64,000 bases of DNA from Nicotiana tabacum (Eukaryota; Streptophyta; Magnoliopsida; Solanales; Solanaceae), in the NCBI RefSeq assembly GCF_000715075.1, contig NC_134102.1:43347348-43411347 (forward strand), given 5' to 3'. Below, piece by piece: positions 1-10,370 of the stretch. Numbering within the stretch: position 1 is the first letter of the stretch; every line of letters starts with the position of its first letter. Below the pieces are notes generated by a model, which searched no databases, had not been told where the DNA came from, and saw only the letters and a list, made by a program, of their open reading frames with translations. The position numbers and the translations under genes are program-made.

Positions 1-793
1 AGATACAAGTTTCAACAAGTAAAAGAAGCAAGGTGAAAGGGTACAAGGTACCCAGTTAGTGATGATTATCAGTATTTATTATTCAGGCAGAGAAATATAA
101 GCATTATGAGTACATTTCAATAGTAACAGAGATATATACACTTGACAACACCCATCCCAGTTATGCCCTACGGGAGCTAACAAATATGCTTTAAGAAAAG
201 GATGAGATATCAAGATCCAGCTAGGTTTAGAGTAACCCAAAATGGTTGATCGATTGTTATCGTTGGCTGGCATTTCTGAAGGATATTGCAAATGCGTTAA
301 TAGTTCTCCTTGTGAGACACCCAGATGGTGTACTCTAGAATAGTGTAGTTAGATATGAATACTAGAATGTTCCAAAATGCAGAAGATAGGCATTGTAACC
401 CTGGAAAGGATGAATATTTACCTTAGTATGACTTCCGTCCCTAGAAAACAGAGAATGTTAGGCGACCCGAAAAGCCAGTGAGATGGCGCAAGGGGAGCTA
501 AAAGCAAAAGAATGTTTTGTTGAAGTTTTGAGAATAAGTTAAAAGACAAAAATATTAGCAGGAGAATAAGAAGAAAGTAAATTAATCATTATGAGTAAGA
601 TGTGATAAATGGGTGATAATAGTAAATCAAAATATGATAGGATGACAGTGTCTATAGTCAAGTGAAAGAAAAGACAATAGGTGATAGGCCTTAAAGAGTA
701 TAAGACATATAATCATATCCTTATTTTGAGAAATGAGAAGGTGATTCCAATGTGATTACCAAAATGATAAGCTAGACTCTAGTGTAATAGAAA
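1..793 (+). mobile_element. LARD1 internal region, left part (non-coding)
   Basis: This purine-rich stretch has no reading frame resembling a retroelement or host protein. I assign it to the interior of LARD1 because GYP2 (794-10365) is flanked by a perfect 5-base duplication, so 1-793 and 10371-12909 were once contiguous, and the right part runs into a polypurine tract and a type II LTR. The 5' LTR of LARD1 must lie left of the window. Bases 567-613 are nearly identical to filler inside the GYP2 3' LTR at 926-975. Nothing else is recognised here. Confidence 0.6.
789..793. repeat. Target-site duplication of GYP2, left copy (AGAAA)
   Basis: AGAAA immediately precedes the LTR terminus TGTCACG at 794. 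The identical right copy is at 10366-10370, directly after ..CCTTACA. A 5-bp duplication is the usual product of Ty3/gypsy integrase. Confidence 0.92.
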
Positions 794-3700
794 TGTCACG
801 TCCCGACCTCGGGGAACGCGACCGACGCTCAACTTAGATAACCCAGCCAAGCAAGCCAACTTGATGCCTTCTATCCAACCTTACCCATGAACAATATAAA
901 AATCAATAACAAGAGATATACATGAGAAGAAGAAAGTAAATGAATCATTATGAGTAAGATGTGATAAATGGGTGGATAAAAATCAATAAAAAGAGATATA
1001 CATGAGAAGAAAAACGTAAATTAATCACTATACTAGTTTATAGATATAATAAAAACATGCTTTCTAAATACCAACAATTTTAGTTTAAGTCCCAACACCA
1101 AACACCACCCACACTATGTCTACGGAGCCTCTAAGTACAACGAAAGAGTAATATGGAAGTGCCGGTGACAAGGCCTCAACTATACCTCAAAACATAAAGT
1201 ACAACATCAAGTGACATAGGGCCCAAAGTATAGTAGGGCTCACCAAAACCCACTGAATAGAGAGTGACTGATAACGAGGACCAAAACTGCTAGCTGATTA
1301 ACCACCTGCATCTATTGAAGATGCAGCACCACAGGCAAAAGGATGTTAGTACATGTGGAATAGTACTGGTATGTAAAGATAAATGTCCTCTTTCAAAGTA
1401 GAACGCCAATATTAGAAAGGGAAACACCATGAAAGCAAAAAATAACAATCAATGATACCCAAATGCAAAGTTAAAGCATAACAATTTTACAAATACAAAA
1501 ATAATATATATATTTGATTGGGAGATGATTAGCACCGATATACCTCTGTGTTTTTTGCACGGAGTCCGATCACGCCCGATCGGCTAGGCCATCTCCCCAC
1601 GGACAATGTGGTTTGACATGTGATGCGAAAAAAGGTGTTACAAAGAGTAGTACCACCATGTGCGTAACATGACGTACGATCTCCACCCGATCGACTAGGC
1701 CTCCTTTCCACATGTTCCGTGTGGGTTGATTTTCTCGTTCATAGCTAATATTAATCTCATTCCAATTAAGAGAAATAATCACAATTACATCAATATTTCA
1801 ATATCATACCAACTTAGGGGAATAATTACAATCTACCCCTACACCAGCAAGGGTAGTTTCGGGTGTGGGCCTTATGACCCACCATTTCTCGGATTGCTAA
1901 TGATACTCCCAAAAATATTTTTTTGTTTTGCTTGCAATGGAAGCAAAAGTATAGATATATATTTATATTCACCTCATTACCTTTCACACTATATAGCCTC
2001 GTTAGTAATTTCAACCATTAACAACATCATTATTATTTCATTGTCCCTCTTGGCCATACTTATGATTCTTCTTTCATGGCACAGTGGCCGTTTTTCACAT
2101 TTCACGCTTTCATTTCTTTACTTTACAGGATCATCAACATAAATATCAACATATAGAATATTCTAAAAACCACAATTTTAAGTTCATTAGTAATGAAGGC
2201 TTTAAACACACTAGATCCCTTTTCAAAGTATGGAGCACAATGACTCGTAATCGCAACACAAGTAAAAAAAATCATACGCGAGTAATACATCGTATCTTTT
2301 TAAATACTTCTTCACAAAAGGGTAACACACAATTTCCACCCTTGAGTACGTAAGACTTCAAATTACATTGGAAATATTTATAAAGGTGGGCATGGTGATT
2401 TATGATTCAAACACGATTTCAAATCAAATGCACTAGCTACAACAACCATGGTCACGTTTTTTATCTCACTCTAGTTATTTCACTTTCAAATGTCAGTAAC
2501 AGTAAGAGCATTTGGTATTAAGGCCTTGAGCATGAATATGAACAATATGGGTCTTCGGCGCATTGGGTTTTCTTTCATTATTAGGCATAACATCATGCAA
2601 TTAAAAACATAATTGAAATCATAATATTCTGGCACATGGGTCACATTTGAAAGCATTCCCGAAGGAGAGCACAATACGATAGGAGCATTAGGTACATATT
2701 TATAGTACATATCTTTCAACAGAAGTTTATTTGGAATAGTAACAGTTGTATAGGATAAATCGGAACATAAGAATTAGGAACTTGGGCCAACTATACTTGA
2801 AACTTACGGAAACATCATAGAATTCGATTCCAAAAGATAAGTTTAGCCAGCATACCTTGCCCGAGCTTTCCTTACGTTACTACAACTCCCAAACACTTCT
2901 AGCAATAACAATCTATAGGAAGATAGCCAAAATCGGTTAATAATTAGAAGGATTCCCATGGTGTAACCCTCTCAGGAATTTTGTCAAACACCTAGTATGC
3001 AAAATAGACTACAAATCTCTACAATGGTAATCCCTTCTGCCCTCAACCAATTTCAACGAAACTTCCCAAAACAGTTCATTAACCCCACATCCTACATGCT
3101 ATTGTCACATGCATGGCCTAGTTCCAATCCCACAATATACTTAGACCCTAAAATAACTTGCATGGGTGGTATAGGATAGGAACTTACCCGAATAGATGGT
3201 GGTCTAGTAAGTGGCTTCCCAGATTCTTGAATATTGGTGCAAGAATGGGTGCTTGGAATGCTAGGGCTTCCCCTTCTCTCTCTAAAATAATCTTACCTCT
3301 CTCGAAATTTACCATACATTCGTTTCAAAATGAGCCCAAAGGCTACTTATCAAAATAGGGTAGTAATATAAAACTAGGAAAATGAACCCTCCGAACTCAG
3401 ATTTGCGGTCGCAGAATGGACCGCATAATAGATATGCGACTCGCAAACTGGATCGCAAAAATAATGCCAAACACTGGGCTGGTCTAGATCAGTCTGAGAC
3501 AGGTCTGCGGTCCGCATACCCCTTATGCGACCGTAGAATGGATCACATAATAACAATAAAATTCTTCATGCCAAATTTGCGATGGAAAATGCAGACCGCG
3601 AAATGGATATGCGATCGCAGAATGGACCGCAAAATGACCTTCAAAATTAAACCATTTTTCTTTTCAACTCTGTGACGGGTATGCGACCCGCAGTATGGAT

Positions 3701-3875
3701 CTGCGGTCATGAATGTGACCGCATAACTTGCCCTTCAGAAAACATTTCCACCAATACCTCAATGATTTCTTCAACCCACCAATACCTAGACAATTAACTA
3801 CTACCTCTGTACACATCACCCTACCTCGGCACCACAAAACTTTAATACCTTGGATAAATTTTATGGGGCCTTACA
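794..3875 (-). repeat. GYP2 3' LTR (type I)
   Basis: Read on the minus strand it starts TGTAAGGCCCC at 3875 and ends ..GTGACA at 794. At 3082 bp it is longer than its partner. It holds the type I landmarks: the TGCGG/CCGCA palindrome array (about 3400-3725), a donor-like AGAG|GTAAGATT near 3290, two GATCGG hairpin modules (about 1550-1730) and a CTGCATC/GATGCAG stem-loop (1306-1326). Relative to the 5' LTR it has a repair scar at 926-1020 (duplicated segment plus filler copied from 567-613) and keeps about 75 bases near 1155-1230 that the 5' LTR lacks. Confidence 0.92.
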
Positions 3876-3886
3876 TCATCCCCCAC
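3876..3886 (-). other. GYP2 polypurine tract
   Basis: On the minus strand AGTGGGGGATGA directly abuts the LTR start TGTAAGG. Polypurine tracts prime plus-strand DNA synthesis. The same arrangement, preceded by a CGAGGACGAAT-like sequence, occurs in the other elements here. Confidence 0.85.
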
Positions 3887-4199
3887 TTAGGATCATTCCT
3901 CCTTGAATGAGAAGAAGAGTCCGCCCAGAACACTCAACATAATCCATTTCTCCTTTCACACATCATAGGCCCCCAATTTGACTAACTCCCAAATTTTCAG
4001 AAAATTCGGCAACATCTCCCATGTAATTGGGCCTATCCACGTGCCATAGAACCACCAAAATAACTCCTAACAACACATACACAACTCAACAAAGCATCAC
4101 AATATATATTAATAACACCGACCTCAACACTAAGGGCATTACATTAACAGAAGTAGTATCTTAACATGAACTGTACACATTTAAATCATAACACATAGA

Positions 4200-4720
4200 A
4201 AGTACCTTTTGAACCATATCCATTTGGCTCTACAAAGAAGTAAGAATATTTCCTTTCCACAACACTTTTGGCCTTCCAGGTGATCTACTCGACTCACAGA
4301 CTTAGCTGTTGCACCTGGCGGAGGCAATGTCAACTTCCGGTCTCATCTACCAAGGATGATAATTAGGGACCTCTCACAAGCCAATTATCCTTTGACTTAT
4401 CTTTAATAGCTCCCGCCAGAATGATAGACAAAGGACTTCTAACTACCTTCCTTGACATAGACACTTGAAACACCGGGTGCATAGAGGACCATGATAGGGA
4501 AACAACATACTCATAGCTTGGCCTATTTATTTTAAGATTCCATAAGCCCCAATGTGCGCTACACCTACTTTACCTTTATTAACAATTCACATAATATCTT
4601 CATGGCGAAAATCTTAAGAATAACCTGTTCACTTTCTTCAACTCTAAATATCTATATCAGACACCCAAACTAAACCCTTGGCGACCTTCAACCATTATTA
4701 TATGATGTGGTAGAATGAAT
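4200..4720 (-). pseudogene. GYP2 integrase C-terminal domain and chromodomain remnant
   Basis: The minus strand carries a heavily mutated end of pol. Around 4540-4690 it aligns with the integrase C-terminal segment of GYP1 (53270-53410), including GAYGIL for the GPY/F motif. An HPVFQVS motif follows near 4470. A chromodomain tail beginning TWKAKSVVE and ending YSYFF lies at about 4230-4280. Several stops and frameshifts interrupt the frame. The chromodomain tail supports a chromovirus assignment. The alignment is by eye, so boundaries are approximate. Confidence 0.7.
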
Positions 4721-6185
4721 ATGACTATAGAGTTCCTACCCAATATGTTCGATCACAGAATGATGCTTCTTCTTTGACATGCTGAACCTACTATTATCGG
4801 TAGATTTAATACAAGGAGTAATAACGGGGTTAGAGATTGAGCTGGAATTGTTAAGGAATTCATCAATATGCTAAGCAAGGCATTATAGGAGGCTATATCC
4901 TAAGGGATGTGAAGGTTACTAGCAATAGAGCTGACATGATTAATAATTGTGATGACATCATCAATTCGACAAATGGGACATGGATTTATGAAGTGGGAAC
5001 CATGTACATGATAGCATGGGAACCATGTGCATGATCCCGAGATGCGTATGAACTGAGCCATTTCAGACATGTGACATATGGGAGGCATGATTGGGAGGAT
5101 AAAGACATAAGCATCCGTTATTTTTAGAAGAGTGTGAGTTATGAAGGGGACAATAACAATTGTTTCATTCCATATATCCCTTGTTTGGAAATACTAAGCC
5201 TCAAGGAGAAATAGCCAAGTGCGTGATACCAGTTGCCCACTTGAGCGTGGGGAAAATCGGTCACAAGCCCACGAGGTTGATCAATTGTGAGATTATTATT
5301 ATTTTGGTAGCTTACCACTCTCCCGATAGTTGGTCTTATACTATAGGACTAGATATACGATTGTCTTGATCCTCAAACTAAATATGTTCATGATAGGGGC
5401 CTAAAAATCTAAAACATCTAATTTCAACCTTTCAAGAGTGGAACCACATAGCTAGCACATCTTACTATTGCGATAAAATCATCTATTGGATAGAGATAAT
5501 GAACACTTTGCTATGAGCTAGACATGTTTCTGTAATAGTAACTCTCGGGATGGACTACTCGGCCACTTCATGGGCAACTACAATACTATGAACAAAGTGA
5601 TTTACTCACTGAGGCATAATCCAAGTGGACATGGAAGTTATACTAAGATGGGCGAACAATAGATATTCCAATGACAAATTTGTGAGAATCCCAAGTTTTA
5701 GAGGAACTTTATACGGACAAATGACCCTTTCAATTGACATGTACCCATATGATAGGTGCTGAGATATGCTCTCATGTTACTAGGCAGTGAAAATGGTTTA
5801 TGATAATGCTCATAAAGGGAGTACAGTGATTGTTCAACCTATATGAGTCACATGCACGGGATAGAGAGAGTGGCTCAAGAAGGATCTCAATACTAGGCTG
5901 CATTACATTAGATTTGATACCACATAGGTAATCTTTATGATGGTGCATGCATAAGCACAAGGGAGCCAAAGTTATCCATTTGAATCAGAAGGTTCTATAA
6001 GAAATTCAATAGGTAGTCCTTTGTTGAGAATTTAGGGAAGCAAGTGGAAAGTATTAGCCTAGGGTTATAACTCAATTCAAAGAAAACATTATAGAACTCA
6101 ATTCCTCAAGAGGTTGCAAGTAAGATAATTGTGATAAAGATGCTTGACAAATGATACGTCTCATTGAAAGAGTAGATATAGAGAA
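4721..6185 (-). other. Unassigned central region of GYP2
   Basis: RT, RNase H and the integrase core should lie here, but I recognise none of them on either strand, and nothing links it to other sequence in the window. Only short open frames are present. It is either a very decayed or deleted pol or an unrelated replacement sequence. The element remained mobile until fairly recently (3% LTR divergence), so this region was probably copied in trans by autonomous relatives. Confidence 0.4.
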
Positions 6186-6345
6186 CGGCTCATAAAGCTA
6201 TTATGGTTCTATCCCAAATTCCATAGCAACATCAGGATTGACATATGACAAAGTGGAACCGGGATTAATATGAGCATATACATCATGAGATTGGACAGTC
6301 AATATACCTGTAACCACATCTGGAGAAGCCTTTGACTTTTGAAGC
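6186..6345 (-). pseudogene. GYP2 protease remnant, active site lost
   Basis: On the minus strand this matches the GYP5 aspartic-protease segment at 61650-61805 closely, including the lead-in YAMRRLQKSKASPD and the block STLSYVNPDVAMEF. The catalytic triplet, DTG in GYP5, reads NPG here (about 6255-6280), so the catalytic aspartate is gone. A stop follows the block near 6205. Similarity to GYP5 ends shortly after, where the unassigned central region begins. Confidence 0.8.
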
Positions 6346-6479
6346 CTCCTCATAGCATAAAACTTATTGGGCCGTCCCGAGCTCTTGATACCACCCCTAG
6401 GTGCTCCACGCCCTGCGGGCGCTATATTGCCTCGAGCTGGGAGAGGTGTTGTAGATGTAGTAGCTGCAGAACTGGTTGG

Positions 6480-6640
6480 CTATGCCGTATCCCTGTTCAT
6501 GCTCTGGCGAGACGAACGACAATCTCTTTGAATGTGACCCCTCATACTACACTCGTAGCATATATTGGTACCATAGTGACATACTCCCAAATGAGATATC
6601 CCACACTTTACACAACGGGGATGAGGTCCGCTAAACTGAC
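6480..6640 (-). pseudogene. GYP2 gag zinc knuckle, GYP5-like copy
   Basis: The minus-strand translation reads a paired-cysteine lead CVKCGISHLGVC and then the CCHC knuckle CYECSMRGHIQRDC, with all four zinc ligands (C-X2-C-X4-H-X4-C). The next residues RSSRQ match those after the GYP5 knuckle at 61460-61501. Gag knuckles bind genomic RNA for packaging. A second, different knuckle lies just upstream in the same gag (6848-6990), so the nucleocapsid region is doubled. The sequence joining the two has stops. Confidence 0.85.
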
Positions 6641-6847
6641 TCGCCCCACTGACCTAATATTCACTCTTTTTGAATACATCATAAGCATCCCCCTTATTCT
6701 TCATCTAGGCCTCCAATATGGGAGTAAAAATCCCTGTACCAGTTTGCTGTGTAGTTATTTGGAATTTCCCAAACCTGCCACCCCTAACATGCTGCTGAGA
6801 ATACTCACAACACGATTCCAAATGTCCCTCCCCACATATTGGGAAGA

Positions 6848-7195
6848 TCAGGAAGGTGTACCCAACCTAGGGAATTTTTTCTTCTTGTGCGCCCTCTTTC
6901 CGCAGCCATAACATATTTCAAGAGTCATCCAGCATGTTCCCAGGTGACATTTCTTGCAAATCAAACAATCTTGTTCATTACTACCAACAACCCTCTTTCG
7001 TTTCTTAGATGCTCTCACCACACGATCCGATGGTGCGGTGACATTGGTAGGAACAAGGACACTTCCCTTAGCAACAAGTTCTTCCAATCCCTCCACGGCT
7101 TGACGCATTCTCCCAACAAACTCTTGTACAATTTCCCCTAGATTCAATGGCGGGGTCATTCCTTCCTTGTTGCTTCAAACACGTGGATTACGCAT
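6848..7195 (-). pseudogene. GYP2 truncated gag with a divergent zinc knuckle
   Basis: The likely start is the ATG at 7195, directly after a TTTTCCAG sequence. It meets a stop after six codons (MRNPRV), and the frame is open again from an ATG at 7159 for 103 residues. That product has an acidic N-terminal part (LGEIVQEFVGRMRQAVEGLE), a basic stretch SKKRKR and then CLICKKCHLGTC with the knuckle CYGCGKRAHKKKKF, whose last cysteine is replaced by phenylalanine. The gag core of about 200-250 residues seen in GYP5 is missing, so this is an internally deleted gag. Codons for the stop-free part look old but not randomised. Confidence 0.7.
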
Positions 7196-7385
7196 CTGGA
7201 AAATGAGACATAACGAGGAAATTAGCTCCCTATCTTGGGCTCTATCGCATGATCTGGAGTATCAAAGAAGTGTGAAATTCCTAAATGTCCAAGTAGGCTC
7301 CCTGTTATAAATATGGTCGACAACACACCTATAACTACTCTACTAGACACGGCTCCGAGACATCCTATTACACTACAAAACCTTA

Positions 7386-7398
7386 GGCGCTGATACCA
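7386..7398 (-). other. GYP2 primer-binding site (initiator Met tRNA)
   Basis: The minus strand reads TGGTATCAGCGCC four bases after the LTR end ..GTGACA. It matches the complement of the plant initiator methionine tRNA 3' end (TGGTATCAGAGCC) at 12 of 13 positions. It marks 7403-10365 as the 5' LTR. Confidence 0.9.
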
Positions 7399-7402
7399 CG
7401 TT

Positions 7403-10365
7403 TGTCACGCCCTGACCTCGGGGAGTGCGACCGACGCTCAACCAAGATAACATGGCCAAGCAGGCCTATTTGATGCCTTCTATCCAACCTTACCCATAAA
7501 CAATATAAAAATCAATAACAAGAGATCTACATGAGAAGAGTAATGTTCTCCACATTCCTTTTCCATTATTCAAAGAGGTTCATTTAAGATTTCCAAAATA
7601 TTACTAGTTTATAGATGTGATAAAAACATGTTTGTCAAATACTAATACTTTTAGTTTAATTCACAAAACCAAACACCACCCACATTATGTCTACGGAGCC
7701 TCTAAGTACAACCGAAGAGTAATATGGAGTTGAGTAGGGCTCACCGAAACCTGTTGAATAGAGAGTGACTACGAATGAGGACCAAAATTGCCAGCTGATG
7801 AACGACCTGCATCCATTGAAGATGCAACACCGCTGACAAAAGGGATGTTAGTACATGTGGAATAGTACTAGTATGTAAAACTAAATGTCCTCTTTCGAAA
7901 TAGTACGCCAATATTAGAAGGGGAAACACCATGGAAGCAACAAATAACAATCAATGATATCAAAATGCCAAGTTAAAACATAAAAATTTTAAAATATGAA
8001 AATTATATATATATTTGGTTGGGATATCACTACCACTAATATACCACCGTGTTTTTAGCACGGAGTCCAATCACGCTCGATCGACTAGGCCATCTCCCCG
8101 CGGACAGTGTGGTTTGACATGTCATGCAAAAAAGGTGTTACCAAGAGTAGTACCACCATGTGCACAACATGGCATCCGATCTCCACCCGATTGTCTAGGC
8201 CGCCTTCCCACATATGCCGTGTGGGTTGACTTTCCAATTCACATATAATATAAAACTCATCCCAATTAAGGGGAATAATCACAATCACACCAATATTTTA
8301 ATCTCATCCCAAATAAGGGGAATAATCACAATTCACCTCTACACCGGCATGTGTAGTTTCTGGTGTGGGCCTTATGACCTACCCTTCCTCGGTTTGCTAA
8401 TAATTCTCCAAAAACATTTTTTTTGTTTTAAACACAAGGGAAGCAAAAGTACAAATATATTTTTATATTCACCTCACAATATAATCTCATTATTAACTTC
8501 AACCATTCACAATATCATTATTATTTCATTGGCCTTGTTGGCCATACTTATGATTCTTCTTTCATGGCACAGTGGCCGAATTTCTCATTTCAAGCTTTCA
8601 TTTCTTTACTTTCAAGGATCATCAACATTAACATCAACATATTGAATATTCCGAAAATCATTACTTTATGTTCATTAGTAATGAAGGCATTAAATACATT
8701 AGATCCCTTTTCAAAGTATGGAGCATAATGACTTGTAATCACAACACAAGTAAAAAGAATCATAAGCGAGTAATACACTGTATCTTTTTAAATACTTCTT
8801 CACAAAAGGGTAACACACAATTTCCACTCTTGAGTACGTAAGACTTCAAATTACATTGGAAATATTTATAAAATTGGGCATAGTGATTTATGATTTAAAC
8901 ACAACTTCAAATCAAGTGCACTAGCTACAATAACCATGGTCACGTTTTATATCTCACTCTAGTTATTTCACTTTCAAATGTCACTAACAGTAAGAGTATT
9001 TGGTATTAAGGCCTTGAGCATGAATATGAACAATAGGGGTCTTCGGCACATTGGGTTTTCTTTCATTACTGGGCATAACATCATGCAATTAAAAACATAA
9101 TTGAAATCATAATATTCTGACAGATGGGTCACATTTGAAAACATTCTCGAAGGAGAGCACAATACGATAGGAGCATTAGGTACACATTTATAGTACATAT
9201 CTTTCAATAGAAGTTTATTTGGAATAGTAACAGTTGTATGGGTTAAATCGGAACATAGGAATTAGGAACTTGGGCCAACCATACTTGAAACTTACGGGAA
9301 CATCATAGAATTCGATTCCAAAAGATAAGTTTAGCCAACATACCTTGCCCGAGCTTTCCTTACGTTACTACAACTCCCAAACACTTCTAGCAATAACAAT
9401 ATATAGGAAGATAGCCAAAATCGGTTAATAATTAGAAGGATTCCCATGGTGTAACCCTCTTAGGAATTTTGTCAAACACCTAGTATGCAAAATAGACTAC
9501 AAATCTCTACAATGGTAATCCCTTCCGCCCTCAACCAATTTCAATGAAACTACCCAAAATAGTTCATTAACCCCACATCCTATAAGCTATTGTCACATGC
9601 ATGGCCTAATTCCAATCCCACAATATACTTAGACCCTAAAATAACTTGCATGGTTGGTATAGGATAGGAATTTACATAAATAGATAGTGGTCTTGTTAGT
9701 GGCTTCCTTGATTTTTGAAGATTAGTGCAAGAATGGGTGCTTAGAATGCTAGGCCTTCCCCTCTCTCTCTAAAATACTCTTACCTCTCTTTAAATTTACG
9801 AAAAATTCTTTTCAAAATGAGTTCCGAAGGCTATTTATCAAAATGGTGCCGGGTTATAAAAATAGGAAAATGTACCCTCTGAACTCATGTCTGGGGTCGC
9901 GGTATGGACCGCATAATAGATACGCGGCCCGTAAAATGGGCCGCGAAAATGATGCCAAGAACTGGGCTGGTCTGGACAGGTATGCGACTGGTCTGTGGTC
10001 CGCAGACCACTTATGCAGCCGCAGAATGGAACATCAAATAATCCAACAAAATTCTTTATGCCAAATTTTTGATGGAAAATGCTGACGGCTAAATGGATAT
10101 GCGATCACATAATGGACTACAAAACTACCTTCAAAATTCAACCATTTTTCTTCTAAACTCTGCGACGGGCATGAGGCCCGCATAATGGATCTATGGTCGC
10201 AAATTTGACTGCATAATTGGCCCTTAAACAAAGTTTTTCCACCAAAACCTCGATGCATTCTTCAACCCACCAATACCTAGAATATTAACTACTACCTCCG
10301 TACATATCACCCTACCTCGGCACCACAAAAGTTGAATCCCTTTGCAAATTTTATGGGGCCTTACA
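7403..10365 (-). repeat. GYP2 5' LTR (type I)
   Basis: Length is 2963 bp, from TGTAAGGCCCC at 10365 to ..GTGACA at 7403 on the minus strand. It carries the palindrome array (about 9885-10205), a TTTTTATAACCC TATA-like box near 9850, a donor-like AGAGAG|GTAAGAG at 9783, GATCGG hairpin modules (about 8060-8235) and the CTGCATC stem-loop (7807-7827, last G changed to A). Compared with the 3' LTR it lacks about 75 bases near 7723 and has no filler insertion. Confidence 0.92.
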
Positions 10366-10370
10366 AGAAA

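Larger units (their letters stand above)
794..10365 (-). mobile_element. GYP2: complete but defective Ty3/gypsy chromovirus-type element
   Basis: This is a full element on the minus strand: 5' LTR 7403-10365, primer site 7386-7398, internal region 3876-7402, polypurine tract 3876-3886 and 3' LTR 794-3875. It is bounded by a perfect target-site duplication AGAAA (789-793 and 10366-10370). The internal region is only about 3.5 kb, against about 4.8 kb in its relatives here, and RT, RNase H and the integrase core are not recognisable, so it is non-autonomous. Its LTRs differ at 8 of 240 hand-aligned positions (2701-2940 versus 9189-9428), the lowest divergence of any LTR pair in the window. It is inserted in LARD1. 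Confidence 0.92.

Noticed and set aside
1726..2142. 138-codon frame in the GYP2 3' LTR, and the 143-codon counterpart at 8214-8645
   Set aside because: Both are at the same place in the two LTRs, are AT-rich and hydrophobic by composition, and have no start context or protein similarity. They reflect LTR sequence.
4900..5969. Small open frames in the GYP2 centre as captured gene exons
   Set aside because: No splice-bounded exon, codon bias or recognisable domain could be shown. Left as unassigned.
6339..6911. 190-codon plus-strand open frame as a gene
   Set aside because: It is antisense to the GYP2 gag-protease remnant, which has clear zinc-knuckle and protease blocks on the minus strand.
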